Positions 18,047 to 27,159 of a stretch of DNA of 64,000 nucleotides are shown here, piece after piece. The translations under genes and the position numbers were made by a program. Each line of letters opens with the position of its first letter. Within the stretch, counting starts at the first letter, position 1. The stretch spans positions 620,001 through 684,000 of the forward strand of contig NZ_JAKMUU010000001.1 of NCBI RefSeq assembly GCF_027570035.1, in the 5' to 3' direction. Source of the DNA: Corynebacterium curieae (lineage in GTDB: Bacteria > Actinomycetota > Actinomycetes > Mycobacteriales > Mycobacteriaceae). The notes under the pieces were generated by a model. The model was given only the letters and a program-made list of their open reading frames with translations, was not told where the DNA came from and made no database searches.

Positions 18047-18688
18047 CTACTGTAGGGCTACCTTGAAGGGGGCATCAGTAACCTCGCGGATAGATTCCTC
18101 GGTCTCCCCTTCCGCGACTTGGACCAGAGAAAGGCCCTCTAACTCGTCTACGCGGAATACAGCGCGATCCGTAATAATAAGGTCCACACAGCGCGCGCCG
18201 GTAAGCGGTAGCTGACATTCAGAAAGAATCTTTGACTTACCGTGCTTGGACACATGCTGCATCATAACCACGATGCGCTTAGCTCCATGCACCAAATCCA
18301 TGGCGCCGCCCATGCCCTTGACCATCTTGCCCGGAATCATCCAATTGGCAAGGTCCCCGAATTGGGAGACCTCCATCGCCCCCAGCACCGCAACATCGAT
18401 AGCGCGAGAGCGAATCATGCCAAAGGACTCGGACGAAGAGAAAAAGGAGGCACCTGCGGCTGCAGTGATGGTTTCTTTGCCGGCATTAATAAGCTCTGGA
18501 TCCACCTCATCATCGGCCGGGTACGGCCCCACGCCTAAGATGCCGTTCTCGGAGTGCAATACCACCTCGAGTCCTTCCGGCAAAAATCCGGGAATGCGAG
18601 TGGGCATGCCGATGCCTAGGTTGACGTAGTCACCGTTATTAAGCTCTTGCGCGGCACGTGCGGCCATTTCTTCTCGTGACCAGGTCAT
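18047..18688 (-). CDS. pcaJ: 3-oxoacid CoA-transferase subunit B
   Basis: A 213-residue beta subunit of a class I CoA-transferase that moves CoA from succinyl-CoA to 3-oxoadipate or acetoacetate. The catalytic Glu47 is in [11 protein letters not shown] and the glycine-rich G-GMPTRIP region precedes it. It overlaps the stop of subunit A by one base (TAATG), so translation is coupled. By order (pcaJ, pcaI, pcaR, pcaF) it matches the beta-ketoadipate cluster of C. glutamicum. None of the ring-cleavage genes are nearby, so acetoacetate could be the present-day substrate. Confidence 0.9.
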   Translation of the reverse strand: MTWSREEMAARAAQELNNGDYVNLGIGMPTRIPGFLPEGLEVVLHSENGILGVGPYPADDEVDPELINAGKETITAAAGASFFSSSESFGMIRSRAIDVAVLGAMEVSQFGDLANWMIPGKMVKGMGGAMDLVHGAKRIVVMMQHVSKHGKSKILSECQLPLTGARCVDLIITDRAVFRVDELEGLSLVQVAEGETEESIREVTDAPFKVALQ

Positions 18689-19431
18689 TATTTACTCACC
18701 GTCCTAAATTCGATTCCGGTTTCTTGCTTGCCCACTTCCACAACGCGATCGACGTAAATGCCGGGAACATCCACTTCGGCCGGTGGAATGGCGTCTACTA
18801 CTTCTTCAGCTTGGACAATGGTGATTGCGGCACAACGGGCAGCATCCGGATTGAAGTTTTGCGCGGTCTTGGCAAAGGCTAGGTTGCCGTAACGGTCAGC
18901 GCGTGCCGCGTGGACGAAGGCAAAGTCTGGGGTCAGCGCTTCTTCCAGCACATAGAGCTCACCATGAAACTCTCGAGTTTCCTTAGGCTTGGAGGTCTGC
19001 GCAATGGAGCCATCCCGGTTATAGCGGGTAGGAATTTCGCCTTCTGCTAGCGGGGTGCCCACGCCGGCTTTGGTATAGAACGCGGGGATACCAGCGCCGC
19101 CTGCGCGCATGCGCTCCGCCAAGGTGCCCTGCGGAGTGAACTCTACTGTGAGCTCACCCTCGAGGTATTGGCGGGCATATTCTTTATTAGTGCCCAAGTA
19201 AGAACCGATCGAACGAGAGATACGGTGATCTTTGAGCAAGAGCCCAAGGCCAAAGTCATCCGTACCAAGGTTATTGGAAATGATGGTGAGGTCCCCGGAA
19301 CCGAGTTCACGCAGGGCGTCAATGAGACGCGCCGGAATGCCCACAAGTCCGAATCCGCCCACCGCAATGGAAGCACCGTCTGGGATATCCGCCACGGCTT
19401 TCTCTACTGATGAAATTACTTTCTCTAACAT
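18688..19431 (-). CDS. pcaI: 3-oxoacid CoA-transferase subunit A
   Basis: A 247-residue alpha subunit. The CoA-binding glycine motif reads [18 protein letters not shown] near residue 21, followed by [16 protein letters not shown], both typical of PcaI/ScoA. It forms a heterodimer or heterotetramer with subunit B encoded immediately downstream. The gene is divergent from the IclR regulator after a 115-base gap, which is where PcaR-type regulators bind in relatives. Confidence 0.9.
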   Translation of the reverse strand: MLEKVISSVEKAVADIPDGASIAVGGFGLVGIPARLIDALRELGSGDLTIISNNLGTDDFGLGLLLKDHRISRSIGSYLGTNKEYARQYLEGELTVEFTPQGTLAERMRAGGAGIPAFYTKAGVGTPLAEGEIPTRYNRDGSIAQTSKPKETREFHGELYVLEEALTPDFAFVHAARADRYGNLAFAKTAQNFNPDAARCAAITIVQAEEVVDAIPPAEVDVPGIYVDRVVEVGKQETGIEFRTVSK

Positions 19432-19546
19432 GGCCTCAGCCTACGTCTGGTTCACCCATTGCACAAGGGTTCACAATGCGAACAATTTGAGGTACACTCC
19501 AGAGACCTAGGACACTTACTCTAGATTTTGCATTGGAGGCCACACC

Positions 19547-20317
19547 TTGACCGATACCCCCACGGTGCAATCACTCGCCCGCGGACTGGCCGTATTGCAC
19601 TCATTCAATGGCGATCGCCCACGCCAGTCCTTGACTCAAGTTGCCGAGGTCACAGGCTTAGCGCGCGCCACCGCCCGCCGATTTCTGCACACTTTGGTAG
19701 CGGAAGGCTACGCCCGCACGGATGGCGCCGAATTCTGGCTTACCCCACGCGTTTTGGAATTGGGCTATTCGTACCTTTCTAGCTTGGGACTCCCGGAAAT
19801 CGCCCAACCCCATTTGAGGGAGTTATCCACAAAACTCGATGAGTCATGCTCCGTAAGCGTGCTGGACCGCGACACTGTGGTCTACGTTGCCCGTACCGCT
19901 GCACACCGCATCATGGCTACGAATATCACCATCGGTACTCGCTTTCCAGCCCACGCCACTTCGATGGGCCAAGTGCTGTTGGCGAACCTACCACCTGCTC
20001 AACTCGACGAGTTTCTAGCTCACACCGAGCTCGAACAAGTCACTTCACACACGCTAACTACACCGGACGAACTCCGCGCGCGATTAGCGGAAGTCCGCAA
20101 TCGGGGTTGGGTCATCGTGGACCAGGAACTTGAGGTGGGCCTGCGTTCTATTGCCGCTCCCATCCGTGACGGCAATGGCCGCACTGTGGCCGCCATAAAC
20201 GTTTCCACCCAAACTTCCGTGTACTCCACTGAGGACATCACCACTCGGCTTTTACCCCAACTACTTGAAACCTGCGAGGCCATCTCTCATGACCTTGCAA
20301 CCACCAACCTTGCTTAA
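19547..20317 (+). CDS. pcaR: IclR-family transcriptional regulator
   Basis: A 256-residue DNA-binding regulator. The N-terminal winged helix-turn-helix spans residues 1-75 (SLARGLAVLHSF, then SLTQVAEVTGLARATARRFL). The IclR effector-binding domain follows, with ATSMGQVLLANL and WVIVDQELEVGLRSIAAPI. The start is a TTG at 19547, with GGAGG ten bases upstream; no ATG fits better. It is most like PcaR/PobR regulators of protocatechuate catabolism and sits between pcaI and pcaF exactly as in C. glutamicum. It probably controls both flanking genes. The effector may have changed, since the upper pathway is missing here. Confidence 0.88.
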   Translation: MTDTPTVQSLARGLAVLHSFNGDRPRQSLTQVAEVTGLARATARRFLHTLVAEGYARTDGAEFWLTPRVLELGYSYLSSLGLPEIAQPHLRELSTKLDESCSVSVLDRDTVVYVARTAAHRIMATNITIGTRFPAHATSMGQVLLANLPPAQLDEFLAHTELEQVTSHTLTTPDELRARLAEVRNRGWVIVDQELEVGLRSIAAPIRDGNGRTVAAINVSTQTSVYSTEDITTRLLPQLLETCEAISHDLATTNLA

Positions 20318-20329
20318 GGAGACATCACC

Positions 20330-21547
20330 ATGAATGCCCATGACGTAGTCCTGTGCCACCCCAAGCGCACCCCAGTTGGCCGCTATGGCGGCGCGTTAAA
20401 ATCTGTACCCGTCCAAGAACTTGCGAGCTTGGTAGTCAAGACCATCGTGGACGAATCCGGCATCGATCCTTCCGCCATCGATGACGTAATTTTGGGGCAA
20501 GGATCCCCCAACGGCGCAGCTCCAGCTCTCGGCCGAGTAGCCGCACTGGATGCTGGTTTGCCCGTCACCGTCCCCGGTATGCAGCTAGACCGCCGCTGTG
20601 GCTCCGGACTGCAAGCCATCGTTACTGCCGCCGCTCATGTCGCCACCGGTGCCGCCGAGGTCATCATCGCCGGTGGTGCCGAATCTATGTCCCGCACCGA
20701 ATACACCGTTGACGCCGATGTTCGCTGGGGTGCAAAGGGCGGCAATATGATTTTCCGCGACCGCTTACAAGAAGCCCGTGAGACTGCCGGTGGAAAGAAC
20801 CACCCCATTGCCGGCGGCATGATTGAAACAGCAGAAAATCTACGCCGCGAGTATTCCATCGACCGCGCCGAACAAGATGCGCTCGCGGTCCGCTCCCACC
20901 GCAACGCGGCTACGGCTCAAGAGCAGGCGCTTTTCGACGCCGAAATTGTCCCCGTCACCGTCCCCCAACGCAAGGGAGAGCCCATCGTTGTGGATAAAGA
21001 CGAGCACATCCGCCCCGATTCTTCCGAAGAAAAGCTGGCCAAGCTACGCGCCGTAATGGGCAAGCAAGACGAGGATGCAACCGTCACCGCGGGCAATGCC
21101 TCGGGGCAGAATGACGGCGCGGCCGCCGTATTGGTGACTACCCGCGAAAAGGCAGTGGAGCTCGGCCTTGAACCGATGGTTATTCTCAAGGGGTGGGCGC
21201 TGTCAGGTGTAGACCCTGAGCGCATGGGTATCGGCCCTGTCGACGCCACTCGCAAAGTTATGGAACGGTTGGATATCTCTTTTGCAGACCTAGACCTCAT
21301 CGAGCTCAACGAGGCCTTTGCCGCCCAAGCTCTAGCAGTGCTCAAGGAATGGGACATCTCACCCGAGGACCCGCGCGTTAACCCTCATGGTTCCGGCATC
21401 TCGCTAGGCCACCCCGTAGGCGCCACCGGCGCGCGAATCGTGGTCACTGCCGCGCATCATCTGCACCGCACCGGCGGCAAGCGCGCGCTTGTCACGATGT
21501 GCATCGGTGGTGGACAAGGCCTAGCTGCCATTATCGAGGCAGCCTAA
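20330..21547 (+). CDS. pcaF: Thiolase, beta-ketoadipyl-CoA / acetyl-CoA acetyltransferase
   Basis: A 405-residue thiolase that cleaves a 3-oxoacyl-CoA (beta-ketoadipyl-CoA or acetoacetyl-CoA) with CoA. The acyl-accepting Cys90 is in LDRRCGSGLQAI, the catalytic His in NPHGSGISLGHPVGATG, and the second cysteine Cys391 in MCIGGGQG. Length and motifs are complete. It begins 12 bases after the regulator stop with AAGGAGACATCACC before the ATG, so it is in an operon with the regulator. A terminator follows at 21607. Confidence 0.92.
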   Translation: MNAHDVVLCHPKRTPVGRYGGALKSVPVQELASLVVKTIVDESGIDPSAIDDVILGQGSPNGAAPALGRVAALDAGLPVTVPGMQLDRRCGSGLQAIVTAAAHVATGAAEVIIAGGAESMSRTEYTVDADVRWGAKGGNMIFRDRLQEARETAGGKNHPIAGGMIETAENLRREYSIDRAEQDALAVRSHRNAATAQEQALFDAEIVPVTVPQRKGEPIVVDKDEHIRPDSSEEKLAKLRAVMGKQDEDATVTAGNASGQNDGAAAVLVTTREKAVELGLEPMVILKGWALSGVDPERMGIGPVDATRKVMERLDISFADLDLIELNEAFAAQALAVLKEWDISPEDPRVNPHGSGISLGHPVGATGARIVVTAAHHLHRTGGKRALVTMCIGGGQGLAAIIEAA

Positions 21548-21842
21548 AGCACCAGCCCATTCCTTTGCAGTAGCACATAACCCAGCCGTTGTTTCATGCA
21601 CGATCCAAGGCCTAAACGACAGAATGTGTTGTTTAGGCCTTCTAGACCGGTATGTCGTGGAAATGCACGGCCATTCAGGGGTAAGTAACAAGACGGGGAT
21701 GCGGGAAATGCTCCTAGCTTTCGTCCGCATCCGTAAAAGCCCCCATTAGCCTATTAATGTTCACGGTTTCGCAACCTCCGCGCAAAGTCCTTCTTCTACC
21801 GTGGTTAGGTCACTTATCACCGTCTCTCACGAAGGACTTTTC
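21548..21842. other. Intergenic region between thiolase and histidine phosphatase
   Basis: This 295-base stretch holds the terminator at 21607-21641 and the presumed promoter of the exported phosphatase. No further gene or strong repeat is seen. Confidence 0.6.
21607..21641. terminator. Terminator after the thiolase gene
   Basis: An 11-base perfect stem AAGGCCTAAAC / GTTTAGGCCTT. The A and T run on either side is short, so efficiency is uncertain. Confidence 0.65.
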
Positions 21843-23468
21843 ATGCGCACTCGTGCTCTCGCCGTCGCTACCGCCATTGCCCTTGCCACAGAACCAGTGC
21901 CCGCGCTGGCGACTGATGGCGCCACCTACTACTCCACCAAGCAGCATTATGAGCCGCAGGGCTCTGATTACGCCTCAGCGCCGGAAGGCTTCCGCCAGAT
22001 TTATACATCCACTGTGGACCGTCACGGCTCCCGCGGGCTGTCCGGGTTCAAGTACGACGACTTGGCGCAGCAGATGCTAACTTACGCCCAAAAGCATGAT
22101 CAGCTCACCGAATTGGGTGAGAAGCTCATTCCCCAAGTCGAGGCAATGATCACCGTGAACAAGGAACTAGCCGGAGGCACCGGTCAGGAGGCCGGCTACG
22201 GCAACTTGACCGTGGTAGGACGGGAGGAGCTGCAGGGTATCGGCCAGCGCAATGCCCAGCGCAACGCCACGCTACTGAAGAACATCGACAAGGAAGGCCT
22301 AAAGGTTAAGTACATCTCCTCCGGCGAGGACCGCGCCAACGACTCTGGGTGGAACTTTGGCCAGGCGTGGCTGGAAAAAGAGCCAACGCTTGCAGACAAC
22401 CTTGTGGACGGCATGAAGGACGGCCACGTCAACATTGAGACGCGCTCGGACCTTATGTACGCCCACAAGGACAAGCAAGCGCCGTCCTATGAGAAGTACT
22501 CCGAGTGGAAGGACTCAGATGTTCTGGAGGCCAAGGTGGATGAGGCCTATTCCAAGCCAGCCTCCCAGAAAGCGGCGCGCGGCCTACTGAGCAAGATCTT
22601 CACCGAAGACTTCATCGCCGGCCTCGAGGATGGCTCAATCAAATTTGTAGGGCGCGAGAACGACGAAAAAACGGTGGAGGGCATCGTGGATGCTGCCCTG
22701 CAGTTCTACAACCTCTACATCATCGCTCCAGCCTTGGCACACGAAGCAAAGGCGCCGGCCGAGGGCTGGATATTTGACCAGTATATGGATGATGCCAGCG
22801 GACCGACCTTTGCCTACCTGCTCGACGTAGAGGACTACTACCAGAAGGGACCGGCTATTGCGGGACAAACGGTGGCATACGACAACTACGAGCCACTGTT
22901 GAAGCACATGATCCAGGGCGTCAAGGACCGTGCTGCAGGCGGCGAGGTGGCGGCCGAGTACCGCTTCGGGCATGCGGAGACCATCATCCCGCTCGCCGCA
23001 CTGCTCAAGCTTCCGGGCTCTGAGAATGGCACGCCAGCTAACGAGCTGTATTCCTGGGAAAACTCCGACTGGCGTGGAGACAAGGTCTCTCCCATGGGCG
23101 CGAACATCCAGTGGGATGCCTTCCAGAACGAGCGCGGAGACACCCTAGTGCGCATGCTCTATAACGAGAAAGAGATCGCCTTCCACGACGGTTGCGAGCC
23201 CATCGCTGAGGGCTCGACATTCTATACCATCGACGAGCTGGAGGCCTGCCTGCCGCTGGGGGCGACCTCGGATCACTCCAAGGCACGCATCGAGGTGCCA
23301 AAGCACTCGCAGGATTCAGACTCCAGTTCTTTGTCCTCAAACGCCTCAATCTGGGGCATCATCGCCGGGGTTATCGGTGCTATCACCCTAGCCGCGGGCG
23401 CGATGAGCGCTCACCTTCCGCAGATTCGGGCACTGGCCAAGCAATTCGGTATTCCGCTGCCATTCTAG
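21843..23468 (+). CDS. Exported histidine acid phosphatase (phytase/MINPP-like) with C-terminal membrane anchor
   Basis: A 541-residue protein of the branch 2 histidine phosphatases. A signal peptide (MRTRALAVATAIALA, cleavage after ALA near residue 23) leads into the phosphoryl-transfer motif DRHGSRG with Arg60 and His61. The proton-donor motif is HAE in FGHAETIIPL near residue 380, the variant used by multiple inositol polyphosphate phosphatases instead of HD. Before the C-terminus comes a Ser-rich stretch (SQDSDSSSLSSNAS), then one membrane helix (IWGIIAGVIGAITLAAGAM) and a 20-residue tail. It should release phosphate from phosphomonoesters such as phytate on the cell surface. The ATG at 21843 is preferred because GAAGGA precedes it. 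Substrate preference is inferred. Confidence 0.87.
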   Translation: MRTRALAVATAIALATEPVPALATDGATYYSTKQHYEPQGSDYASAPEGFRQIYTSTVDRHGSRGLSGFKYDDLAQQMLTYAQKHDQLTELGEKLIPQVEAMITVNKELAGGTGQEAGYGNLTVVGREELQGIGQRNAQRNATLLKNIDKEGLKVKYISSGEDRANDSGWNFGQAWLEKEPTLADNLVDGMKDGHVNIETRSDLMYAHKDKQAPSYEKYSEWKDSDVLEAKVDEAYSKPASQKAARGLLSKIFTEDFIAGLEDGSIKFVGRENDEKTVEGIVDAALQFYNLYIIAPALAHEAKAPAEGWIFDQYMDDASGPTFAYLLDVEDYYQKGPAIAGQTVAYDNYEPLLKHMIQGVKDRAAGGEVAAEYRFGHAETIIPLAALLKLPGSENGTPANELYSWENSDWRGDKVSPMGANIQWDAFQNERGDTLVRMLYNEKEIAFHDGCEPIAEGSTFYTIDELEACLPLGATSDHSKARIEVPKHSQDSDSSSLSSNASIWGIIAGVIGAITLAAGAMSAHLPQIRALAKQFGIPLPF

Positions 23469-23485
23469 AGCGGTGCGGGAACGGC

Positions 23486-24142
23486 CTAGCGCTTGGTCAC
23501 ATGCACGTCTACGCCGCCGAAGAGGCTGAAACAATTCACGATGATTTCTGGTGCGTCCACCGGCAGGTCATTCGGGTGGATGGCGCCATTCTCTACTTTG
23601 AGGTCGTGACCGCCAAAAAGCCCTAAACCACCCATGCGAACGCGGAAGCCTTCCGGAATGTAGACATCGGTGCCGCCGAAAAGACCCACGGCGTTGATGG
23701 TGGTAGTGCGGTTGCGCAGGGCAACGCCTGCTAGATCAATATCCACGCCACCGAAGATGCCCATGGCGGTAAGCTCATGGTCCACTGCCCCACCGTTGAC
23801 CGTGGAGCCACCGAAAATTCCCAAGGCAAGGGACCGCGACTGGCCGGCCGAAGGCTGAACCTGTTTCATTGCCTGTTGCACTTTGGCAATGGCATTGGAT
23901 TCTTGGTTGCCAGAATAAATGGCGGTGGACCCGCTTTGAGCACCAAAGAGAAGTACCTCTGGGTCTTCTACCAGGTCAGCCAGGGGCTCGAGAAGCTCGC
24001 CCCGGGTCGTAGCGTTTACACACGCAGCCGAGCGATTTTCGAATTCATCGAAGTCAATCTGCCCAGCCGACAGCGCATCCCCCAGAATGTCTGCGGCCTT
24101 CATTCGATCCTGGTGATTACAGCGGATATCCAGCGGTTTCAT
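23486..24142 (-). CDS. DUF1707 and LiaF-like (DUF2154) domain protein
   Basis: A protein of about 218 residues. Its N-terminus (DIRCNHQDRMKAADILGDAL, GQIDFDEFENR) is a DUF1707 domain, a short helical module common in actinobacterial membrane and stress proteins. The rest is a repetitive beta structure with recurring LFGG or IFGG turns (GIFGGSTVNGG, GIFGGVDIDLAG, GLFGGTDVYIPEG, GLFGGHDLKVENG, SLFGGVDVHVTKR), the pattern of the LiaF/cell-wall-antibiotic-response C-terminal domain. There is no membrane helix. The frame opens at 24169, but the second ATG at 24142 fits the domain start better; neither has a strong ribosome site. It may sense or shape the envelope stress response. It follows wecB by 40 bases. 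Confidence 0.8.
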   Translation of the reverse strand: MKPLDIRCNHQDRMKAADILGDALSAGQIDFDEFENRSAACVNATTRGELLEPLADLVEDPEVLLFGAQSGSTAIYSGNQESNAIAKVQQAMKQVQPSAGQSRSLALGIFGGSTVNGGAVDHELTAMGIFGGVDIDLAGVALRNRTTTINAVGLFGGTDVYIPEGFRVRMGGLGLFGGHDLKVENGAIHPNDLPVDAPEIIVNCFSLFGGVDVHVTKR

Positions 24143-24181
24143 GCTCGTTATTATATCCGCTATATCCACTATGCGCGCAGG

Positions 24182-25363
24182 CTATTCCTTGTTCTGGGCC
24201 GCCTTAGAGGTATCGACTTCCGGCAGAAAATCTTCCACGCGCTCGCCCACTCCGGTCAGCTCCGCAATGGCGGCGATGGCGCGCTGCGCGCCCTTACCAT
24301 CGCCATAAGGGTTGACGGCATTGGCCATGGCTTGGAAAGCGGCGTCATCAGAAAGCAAGAGCTTAGCCTCTGCCACAATGAGCTCCCGGTTTGTGCCCAC
24401 CAGCTTCACGGTGCCGGCAACGACGGCCTCGGGGCGCTCAGTGTTCTGGCGCATGACCAGAACTGGCTTACCCAATGCGGGAGCCTCTTCCTGGACTCCG
24501 CCGGAATCGGTCAGAATGATGGTCGCACGGTTTTGCAGCTGGGTGAACTGGTCATACGGCAGTGGATCGGTGATGATGATATTTGGCAGGTGCTCAACCT
24601 CCGGCAGGACTGCCTGGCGCACCTTCGGGTTCAAGTGCAACGGCAGGGCAAAGTTGATCTCTGGGTAAGCTTCCGCCAAGTCCTTAACTGCGCCACCGAT
24701 TTCCTTCATAGCCTCGAGGTTTTCGCGGCGGTGGGTGGTAACAACAACGAGGCGCTTGTCCGAATCTGCGGCTTCCTGCAGAGCTGGGTCCTCAAATTTG
24801 GTGTCCCAGGATGCTGCCTCCAGCAGGGCATCGATGACGGTATTGCCGGTGACCACAATATCCTTGGAGCGCACGTTCTCGCGGCGTAGGTTTTCCATCG
24901 ATCCCGCGGTAGGCGCCAAGTGCAACTCGGCTACTTGGCCGATGAGCTTGCGGTTGGCTTCCTCCGGGAACGGGGAGTGGATATCGCCGGTACGCAGGCC
25001 CGCTTCAAGGTGCACAATCTTCACTCCGCGGTGGAAGCCTGCAAGCGCTGCTGCCATAGCGGTAGAGGTATCTCCCTGGGAGATAATGACGTCCGGCTGT
25101 TCTTCTTCAATGATGGAATCCAAGCCCGCAATCGCGCGGGAGACGATCTCATTGAGGCCCTGGCCTGGTTTCATCAAACCCAGGTCATGCTTTGGGGTAA
25201 TGCCAAACATGGTGTTGACCTGCTCCAGCATCTCCTTGTGCTGACCGGTAGAAACCGGGATGGATTCAAAGCGCTCATCATCATCCAGCGCCTTAATAAC
25301 TGGGGCAACCTTAATGGCCTCTGGTCGGGTGCCATAAATGGTCATTACCTTGGGCTTAGTCAT
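24182..25363 (-). CDS. wecB: UDP-N-acetylglucosamine 2-epimerase (non-hydrolysing)
   Basis: A 393-residue cytoplasmic GT-B-fold enzyme that interconverts UDP-GlcNAc and UDP-ManNAc. Diagnostic motifs are TIYGTRPEAIKVAPV at the N-terminus, STGQHKEML, VHLEAGLRTGD, FPEEANR, TTHRRENL and LTDSGGVQEEAPALGKPVLV. It has the usual length. Its product is the substrate of WecC, encoded at 2756-4021, so the two together would provide UDP-ManNAcA. It lies between an exported PAP2 phosphatase and the DUF1707 gene on the same strand with short gaps. Confidence 0.95.
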   Translation of the reverse strand: MTKPKVMTIYGTRPEAIKVAPVIKALDDDERFESIPVSTGQHKEMLEQVNTMFGITPKHDLGLMKPGQGLNEIVSRAIAGLDSIIEEEQPDVIISQGDTSTAMAAALAGFHRGVKIVHLEAGLRTGDIHSPFPEEANRKLIGQVAELHLAPTAGSMENLRRENVRSKDIVVTGNTVIDALLEAASWDTKFEDPALQEAADSDKRLVVVTTHRRENLEAMKEIGGAVKDLAEAYPEINFALPLHLNPKVRQAVLPEVEHLPNIIITDPLPYDQFTQLQNRATIILTDSGGVQEEAPALGKPVLVMRQNTERPEAVVAGTVKLVGTNRELIVAEAKLLLSDDAAFQAMANAVNPYGDGKGAQRAIAAIAELTGVGERVEDFLPEVDTSKAAQNKE

Positions 25364-25448
25364 TAATCTCTTCCTATGCTTGAGTTGAATACTTTTTCAT
25401 TGAATCATGGGCGGCGGAGCCATGCCCCCGTTTAGGACTAAGAGTTCG

Positions 25449-26729
25449 CTAGCTAGTAACGCTCACGCTGCCGTCTTGACCGATGGTGACCTTGGCCGCC
25501 ATGGCGCGGGCCAGGTCAAGGCGCTGCCAAGAGCCTCCTTCTGCCTGCCAGTCCAGCGGGTTGCCGGCCGGGCGTGCGGTCTGGCGTAGCACCTCGGCGC
25601 GCTGGTCCCAGGTGAGTTCTGGATGGGATGCGGCAAGGAGGACTGGGGCGGCCTGTGGGACGACCATCGGAGCATCGGTGCGGTAGCGCGGCGCGAAATC
25701 ATAGTCCATGAACTTCGAGTATTCCGCTACTGCATCCTGAGTGGAGCGGTAGTCGGTGCCCTCTTCCCTATCCTGGGCCACCAATTCTTCCACCGTCTTG
25801 CCGGTGCGCCATTTGAGCTCTTTGCGCACTTCCATCGAGGCTTGCCACAAGGCATTGCGCATGCGCTTATCGTTCAAGCGATCGGCTGCGGCGGCTTGGC
25901 CAGTCATGCGACCACCGATGACGTCCAGCGGGTAATGCACGCCTAAAACCACGCGGTGGTTGCCGGCCTCCGCGCCGCGCAGCATGAGCTGCGGGCCCAC
26001 CTCCGGCAGCATGAAGGACATCAGCGTGGTAATCCACGTTGCCTGATTGGTATGTCCGGAGGGGAAGGCTGGTGAGGTGGGGTAGAGATTCTTGGAGCCG
26101 TCGTCAAAGCGCTTAATTGCCTGCGGCGCGCGCTGGTACGGGCGCTGATAGTTGAAGTAGTACTTCTCCGACATCGTGGAGTTGGCCAGCCCGCCCGCGC
26201 GGGCGGCGTAGCCATTGCCCAGGAGGTATTCGGTTTTGGGCAGGCGGTGCTCGGCCAAAGCGGCGCGGAAGGCATCTCCTAAGTTCTTGCCCATGGAATC
26301 GGACACGGCGTTGAGGACACTGGTGGAACTGGCCTTAGCATCGGACTGCGCGCGCCGGATAAGGGCTTGGTCTCCTGCTGCGGCGTTATTGATGGCCACG
26401 GCCTTGTCCATATTTTCTTGGCGGATTTCTGGCTGGGCCTTAATGTGATCAAAGAGCTGGACCACCTGCCAGTAGTTGCCAAATTGGTAGGAGGAGACAT
26501 CGGATTCAAAGCCCGCGATATAGTCCGTGCTAAATGGCTCCGGAACAGGTGCACCGGGGTGCTGGACCGGTTGGGCGCCGGCAGTCTGCTGGGTAACGGG
26601 CTCGCGCAGCTGGGGTACGGATACGGGGAGGGCGGCGCTGGCAGCCGGTGCCAGCGCTACGGTCAGTCCGGTGGCGGCGCACAAGGCGAGCGCGCGGGTT
26701 GCGGGGCGAAGATTATTCCGATATTTCAA
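25449..26729 (-). CDS. Exported PAP2-family acid phosphatase
   Basis: A 426-residue exported phosphatase. The signal peptide has KYRNNLRPATRALALC, a hydrophobic core and ASA near residue 32. The class A acid phosphatase/PAP2 site is complete: KYYFNYQRPY, then FPSGHTNQATW, then NHRVVLGVHYPLDVIGG, giving the phosphate-binding Lys/Arg, Ser-Gly-His and His/Asp residues. A C-terminal region of about 130 residues (TWDQRAEVLRQTARPAG) is unlike the core and of unknown role. The start is a TTG with AAAGG ten bases before. A perfect 10-base inverted repeat lies 10 bases upstream. It likely frees phosphate from organic phosphates outside the membrane. Confidence 0.88.
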   Translation of the reverse strand: MKYRNNLRPATRALALCAATGLTVALAPAASAALPVSVPQLREPVTQQTAGAQPVQHPGAPVPEPFSTDYIAGFESDVSSYQFGNYWQVVQLFDHIKAQPEIRQENMDKAVAINNAAAGDQALIRRAQSDAKASSTSVLNAVSDSMGKNLGDAFRAALAEHRLPKTEYLLGNGYAARAGGLANSTMSEKYYFNYQRPYQRAPQAIKRFDDGSKNLYPTSPAFPSGHTNQATWITTLMSFMLPEVGPQLMLRGAEAGNHRVVLGVHYPLDVIGGRMTGQAAAADRLNDKRMRNALWQASMEVRKELKWRTGKTVEELVAQDREEGTDYRSTQDAVAEYSKFMDYDFAPRYRTDAPMVVPQAAPVLLAASHPELTWDQRAEVLRQTARPAGNPLDWQAEGGSWQRLDLARAMAAKVTIGQDGSVSVTS

Positions 26730-26738
26730 CGTAGAAAC

Positions 26739-26781
26739 CTTTAACTAGCATTAAATTCCCACGCATATTATCTAGTTAAAG
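26739..26781. promoter_or_regulatory. Perfect 10-base inverted repeat upstream of PAP2 phosphatase
   Basis: CTTTAACTAG (26739-26748) and CTAGTTAAAG (26772-26781) are perfect reverse complements 23 bases apart. They lie directly upstream of the TTG start, the inner copy overlapping the ribosome site. This could be a paired operator or an mRNA hairpin that hides the ribosome site. Confidence 0.5.
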
Positions 26782-26856
26782 TTAAGGGAAGGTGAACGCG
26801 ACGCTAACCTCTCGTGCACACTACCGGGGTGGCGATTAGACCTTTACGGGTTATAG

Positions 26857-27003
26857 CTAGCAACCTTCGGGCCATATTGGGGCTTGATGAGCAGCCGCGG
26901 CGTCTGGGTGCTGGCTAGCGGATTCCGCGGAGATGCTCGCAGTAAAAAGCGCGGCCAGCGCCACTGCTGAGGCCGCCGAATCCCTGCGCTTGTTAATTTC
27001 CAC
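26857..27003 (-). CDS. Possible small exported peptide (48 residues)
   Basis: A GTG at 27003 opens a frame of 48 residues beginning MEINKRRDSAASAVALAALF and ending APIWPEGC. It reads as a textbook signal peptide: a KRR n-region, an Ala/Leu core and SISA as a cleavage site near residue 26. A mature part of about 22 residues would remain, with a single C-terminal Cys. No good ribosome site is seen at the usual distance (AGGA is about 20 bases away). It could be a real secreted peptide or the surviving 5' end of a decayed exported protein. Confidence 0.3.
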   Translation of the reverse strand: MEINKRRDSAASAVALAALFTASISAESASQHPDAAAAHQAPIWPEGC

Positions 27004-27159
27004 GCACTTAAACTAGCGCGTATTTCCTGCCATGAAAAGAGTTAGTCCAAAGCGGGGCTAGGACCACCCCTTAACAGTGGCTAGCGGCGAGCAACGGGCC
27101 TTCACGGTAGGCTGGTGGGGAACTTTTACTCGCACTGGAATAAGGGGACACGCTAGATA

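Larger units (their letters stand above)
26730..27159. other. Intergenic region between PAP2 phosphatase and YtxH-like gene
   Basis: This 430-base region contains the inverted repeat at 26739-26781 near the phosphatase start, the tandem CTTAACTTTAAC (minus strand, 26775-26786), and a possible 48-residue exported peptide at 26857-27003. The last 150 bases are the presumed promoter of the YtxH-like gene, with GGGGA before its ATG. Confidence 0.5.
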
